A stretch of DNA of 7,759 bases from Clostridia bacterium (GTDB lineage: Bacteria; Bacillota; Clostridia; Christensenellales; UBA1242): the NCBI GenBank assembly GCA_017650795.1, contig JAGCEE010000310.1:1-7759 (forward strand), given 5' to 3'. A model generated the notes under the pieces. That model searched no databases. It saw nothing but the letters and a program-made list of their open reading frames with translations, and was not told where the DNA came from. Shown here piece by piece: positions 7,085-7,759 of the stretch; the first letter of the stretch is position 1, and every line of letters starts with the position of its first letter. The position numbers and the translations under genes were made by a program.

Positions 7085-7362
7085 AAAATTCTCCTTTTAT
7101 CAAAAAAACTCCTAGCAAAAACAAGACTCATTGCTAAGAGTTTAACCACTTGTTTATGCCTTGTGGGCAAACACCCACTACTTCTATTACGGGAAGTCCC
7201 GTGAAGGCTTACTAAATTTCTGCCTTCCTGCTCCAAAAGTGATAATTTTTTGATTTACACAATGCCTTGCACCAACCGGCATCTCTCTTAGTCAAAGCGT
7301 TTGTTTTATTGACTTTTATGTGTACCTTCAAAAAACCGTGTCTTTTGTTGTAGCGCATTTAT
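7085..7362 (-). promoter_or_regulatory. Isoleucine T-box riboswitch leader of ileS
   Basis: The untranslated leader carries every main part of a T-box, which senses uncharged tRNA. Stem I base is GCTTTGA (7298-7292) with its partner at 7236-7230. AGAGAG (7288-7283) is followed by a short hairpin ATGCC/GGCAT enclosing the distal-loop sequence GGTTGGTGCAA. The specifier codon ATC (7243-7241), followed by A, pairs with the GAU anticodon of tRNA-Ile. Three small hairpins follow (GAAGGC/GCCTTC, ACGGG/CCCGT, GTGGG/CCCAC). The antiterminator is AAACAAG (7155-7149) paired to CTTGTTT (7125-7119), with a 7-nt bulge TGGTTAA (7148-7142) and an upper helix ACTC/GAGT. TGGT matches the ACCA end expected of tRNA-Ile. 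The bulge departs from the usual UGGNACC. Uncharged tRNA-Ile should favour read-through into ileS. Confidence 0.92.
7102..7143 (-). terminator. T-box attenuator (intrinsic terminator) before ileS
   Basis: On the minus strand, AAACTCTTAGCAA (7143-7131) pairs with TTGCTAGGAGTTT (7118-7106), 13 bp with one G-U pair and a 12-nt loop, followed by TTTT (7105-7102). It shares 7142-7141 of the bulge, the ACTC arm and the right arm of the antiterminator loop, so the two folds exclude each other. Confidence 0.92.
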
Positions 7363-7368
7363 ACGCAA

Positions 7369-7397
7369 AGTATATTATTATAATTTTCTTTTGTCAA
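7369..7397 (-). promoter_or_regulatory. ileS promoter
   Basis: Consensus TTGACA (7397-7392), a 17-bp spacer, and TATACT (7374-7369), one change from consensus. The start is expected near 7362, so the leader is about 278 nt. It is the strongest-looking promoter in the window, as suits a gene controlled by attenuation rather than initiation. Confidence 0.8.
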
Positions 7398-7477
7398 GTA
7401 TAAAAAAGTAAAATATTAAATTAAAGGGGAATAGTAAAGATATTAAAAATAAAAATAATCAATTCTAAATAAAAGTC

Positions 7478-7505
7478 TTGTAATTATTTAAATATAATGT
7501 ATAAT
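7478..7505 (+). promoter_or_regulatory. Promoter candidate of the right-hand small gene
   Basis: TTGTAA (7478-7483) and a perfect TATAAT (7500-7505) are 16 bp apart; another TATAAT sits at 7493-7498 without a well-spaced -35. Transcription would start near 7512, just before the ATG at 7515. The 133 bp between the ileS -10 and the ATG at 7497 hold nothing else recognisable. Confidence 0.45.
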
Positions 7506-7757
7506 ACTACTACAATGAAATATACGAGGATATGTACAAATAATTCTTTTTTAAAGAATAATTCTAATCAAGCTTTAATTAAAGTTGCAAAAACTACTTA
7601 TGTATTTAGGCGTGCAAAGTTATGTGATAATAGCTGCGTAAAATATTTGCCTAATTTGTTTAGTTGTGTTTGTAATTTAGATAATAAAAAACTAGAAATG
7701 ATTGCTAAAAGTATATTAAAAAAATATAGAATAGCATTTAGGGAGTTGGCAAAATGA
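7497..7757 (+). CDS. Small protein of unknown function; start uncertain (7497 or 7515)
   Basis: An open frame of 86 codons from the first ATG, or 80 from the in-frame ATG at 7515 (MKYTRIC...). I do not recognise the family. The protein is basic, with six cysteines spread over the first two thirds (including SCVC near residue 56) and a charged, helix-prone C-terminus (about residues 61-86). There is no signal peptide or membrane segment. Neither ATG has a Shine-Dalgarno sequence. The TATAAT box at 7500-7505 would place the transcript start almost at 7515, suggesting nearly leaderless translation from there. The stop TGA (7755-7757) overlaps a following ATG (7754-7756), typical of translationally coupled operon genes and the best argument that the frame is real. 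It is divergent from ileS and probably heads an operon beyond the window. Confidence 0.5.
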   Translation: MYNTTTMKYTRICTNNSFLKNNSNQALIKVAKTTYVFRRAKLCDNSCVKYLPNLFSCVCNLDNKKLEMIAKSILKKYRIAFRELAK

Positions 7758-7759
7758 TA
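7754..7759 (+). CDS. Start of a following coupled gene, cut by the right edge
   Basis: The ATG at 7754-7756 overlaps the previous stop as ATGA and is preceded by GGGAG (7741-7745), 8 nt away, which is a plausible ribosome binding site inside the upstream gene. Only two codons (Met-Ile) are visible, so nothing can be said about the product. Confidence 0.4.

Noticed and set aside
7349..7362. Hairpin GCGTA/TGCGC at the very 5' end of the ileS leader as a separate regulatory element
   Set aside because: Only five pairs including one wobble, not part of the T-box core; at most it protects the 5' end of the transcript.

Overview
The window is very AT-rich and looks like a low-GC Gram-positive bacterium (Bacillota, probably an uncultured Clostridia-type lineage). 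The grounds are strong AGGAGG-type ribosome binding sites, TTGACA/TATAAT-type promoters, a T-box leader in front of ileS, a DNA-binding protein related to the C-terminal domain of Spo0A, and a SipW-like signal peptidase. The lineage is inferred from these traits only.

Layout, left to right. (1) Positions 1-923, minus strand: the first 307 codons of an exported surface protein with a carbohydrate-binding-like beta-sandwich. It runs off the left edge and has a good promoter at 965-993. (2) Divergent from it, 1081-1831: two consecutive half-size TauE/SafE-type membrane proteins, which together would equal one normal transporter. (3) 1947-3251: a SipW-like (S26B) signal peptidase with an insertion in its catalytic domain and a tail of about 160 residues ending in Lys/Pro repeats; a hairpin terminator follows. 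(4) 3510-3851: a stand-alone Spo0A C-terminal-type regulator with its own promoter, which is overlaid by TTGTA repeats resembling degenerate 0A boxes. (5) A symmetrical terminator at 3884-3916 separates it from the convergent ileS (3956-7084, minus strand). The roughly 280-nt ileS leader is a complete isoleucine T-box (AUC specifier, antiterminator, terminator) behind a near-consensus promoter. (6) Divergent from ileS, 7497-7757: a small unrecognised gene whose stop overlaps the start of a further gene cut by the right edge.

How the parts relate: ileS is a housekeeping gene controlled by uncharged tRNA-Ile. The left half has an envelope theme (surface protein, transporter pair, signal peptidase). 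The Spo0A-like regulator is isolated by terminators and may regulate itself. No mobile element, CRISPR array, rRNA or tRNA gene was seen. The most unusual items are the tailed signal peptidase, the receiver-less Spo0A-like regulator with its upstream repeats, the split transporter, and the non-consensus T-box bulge.
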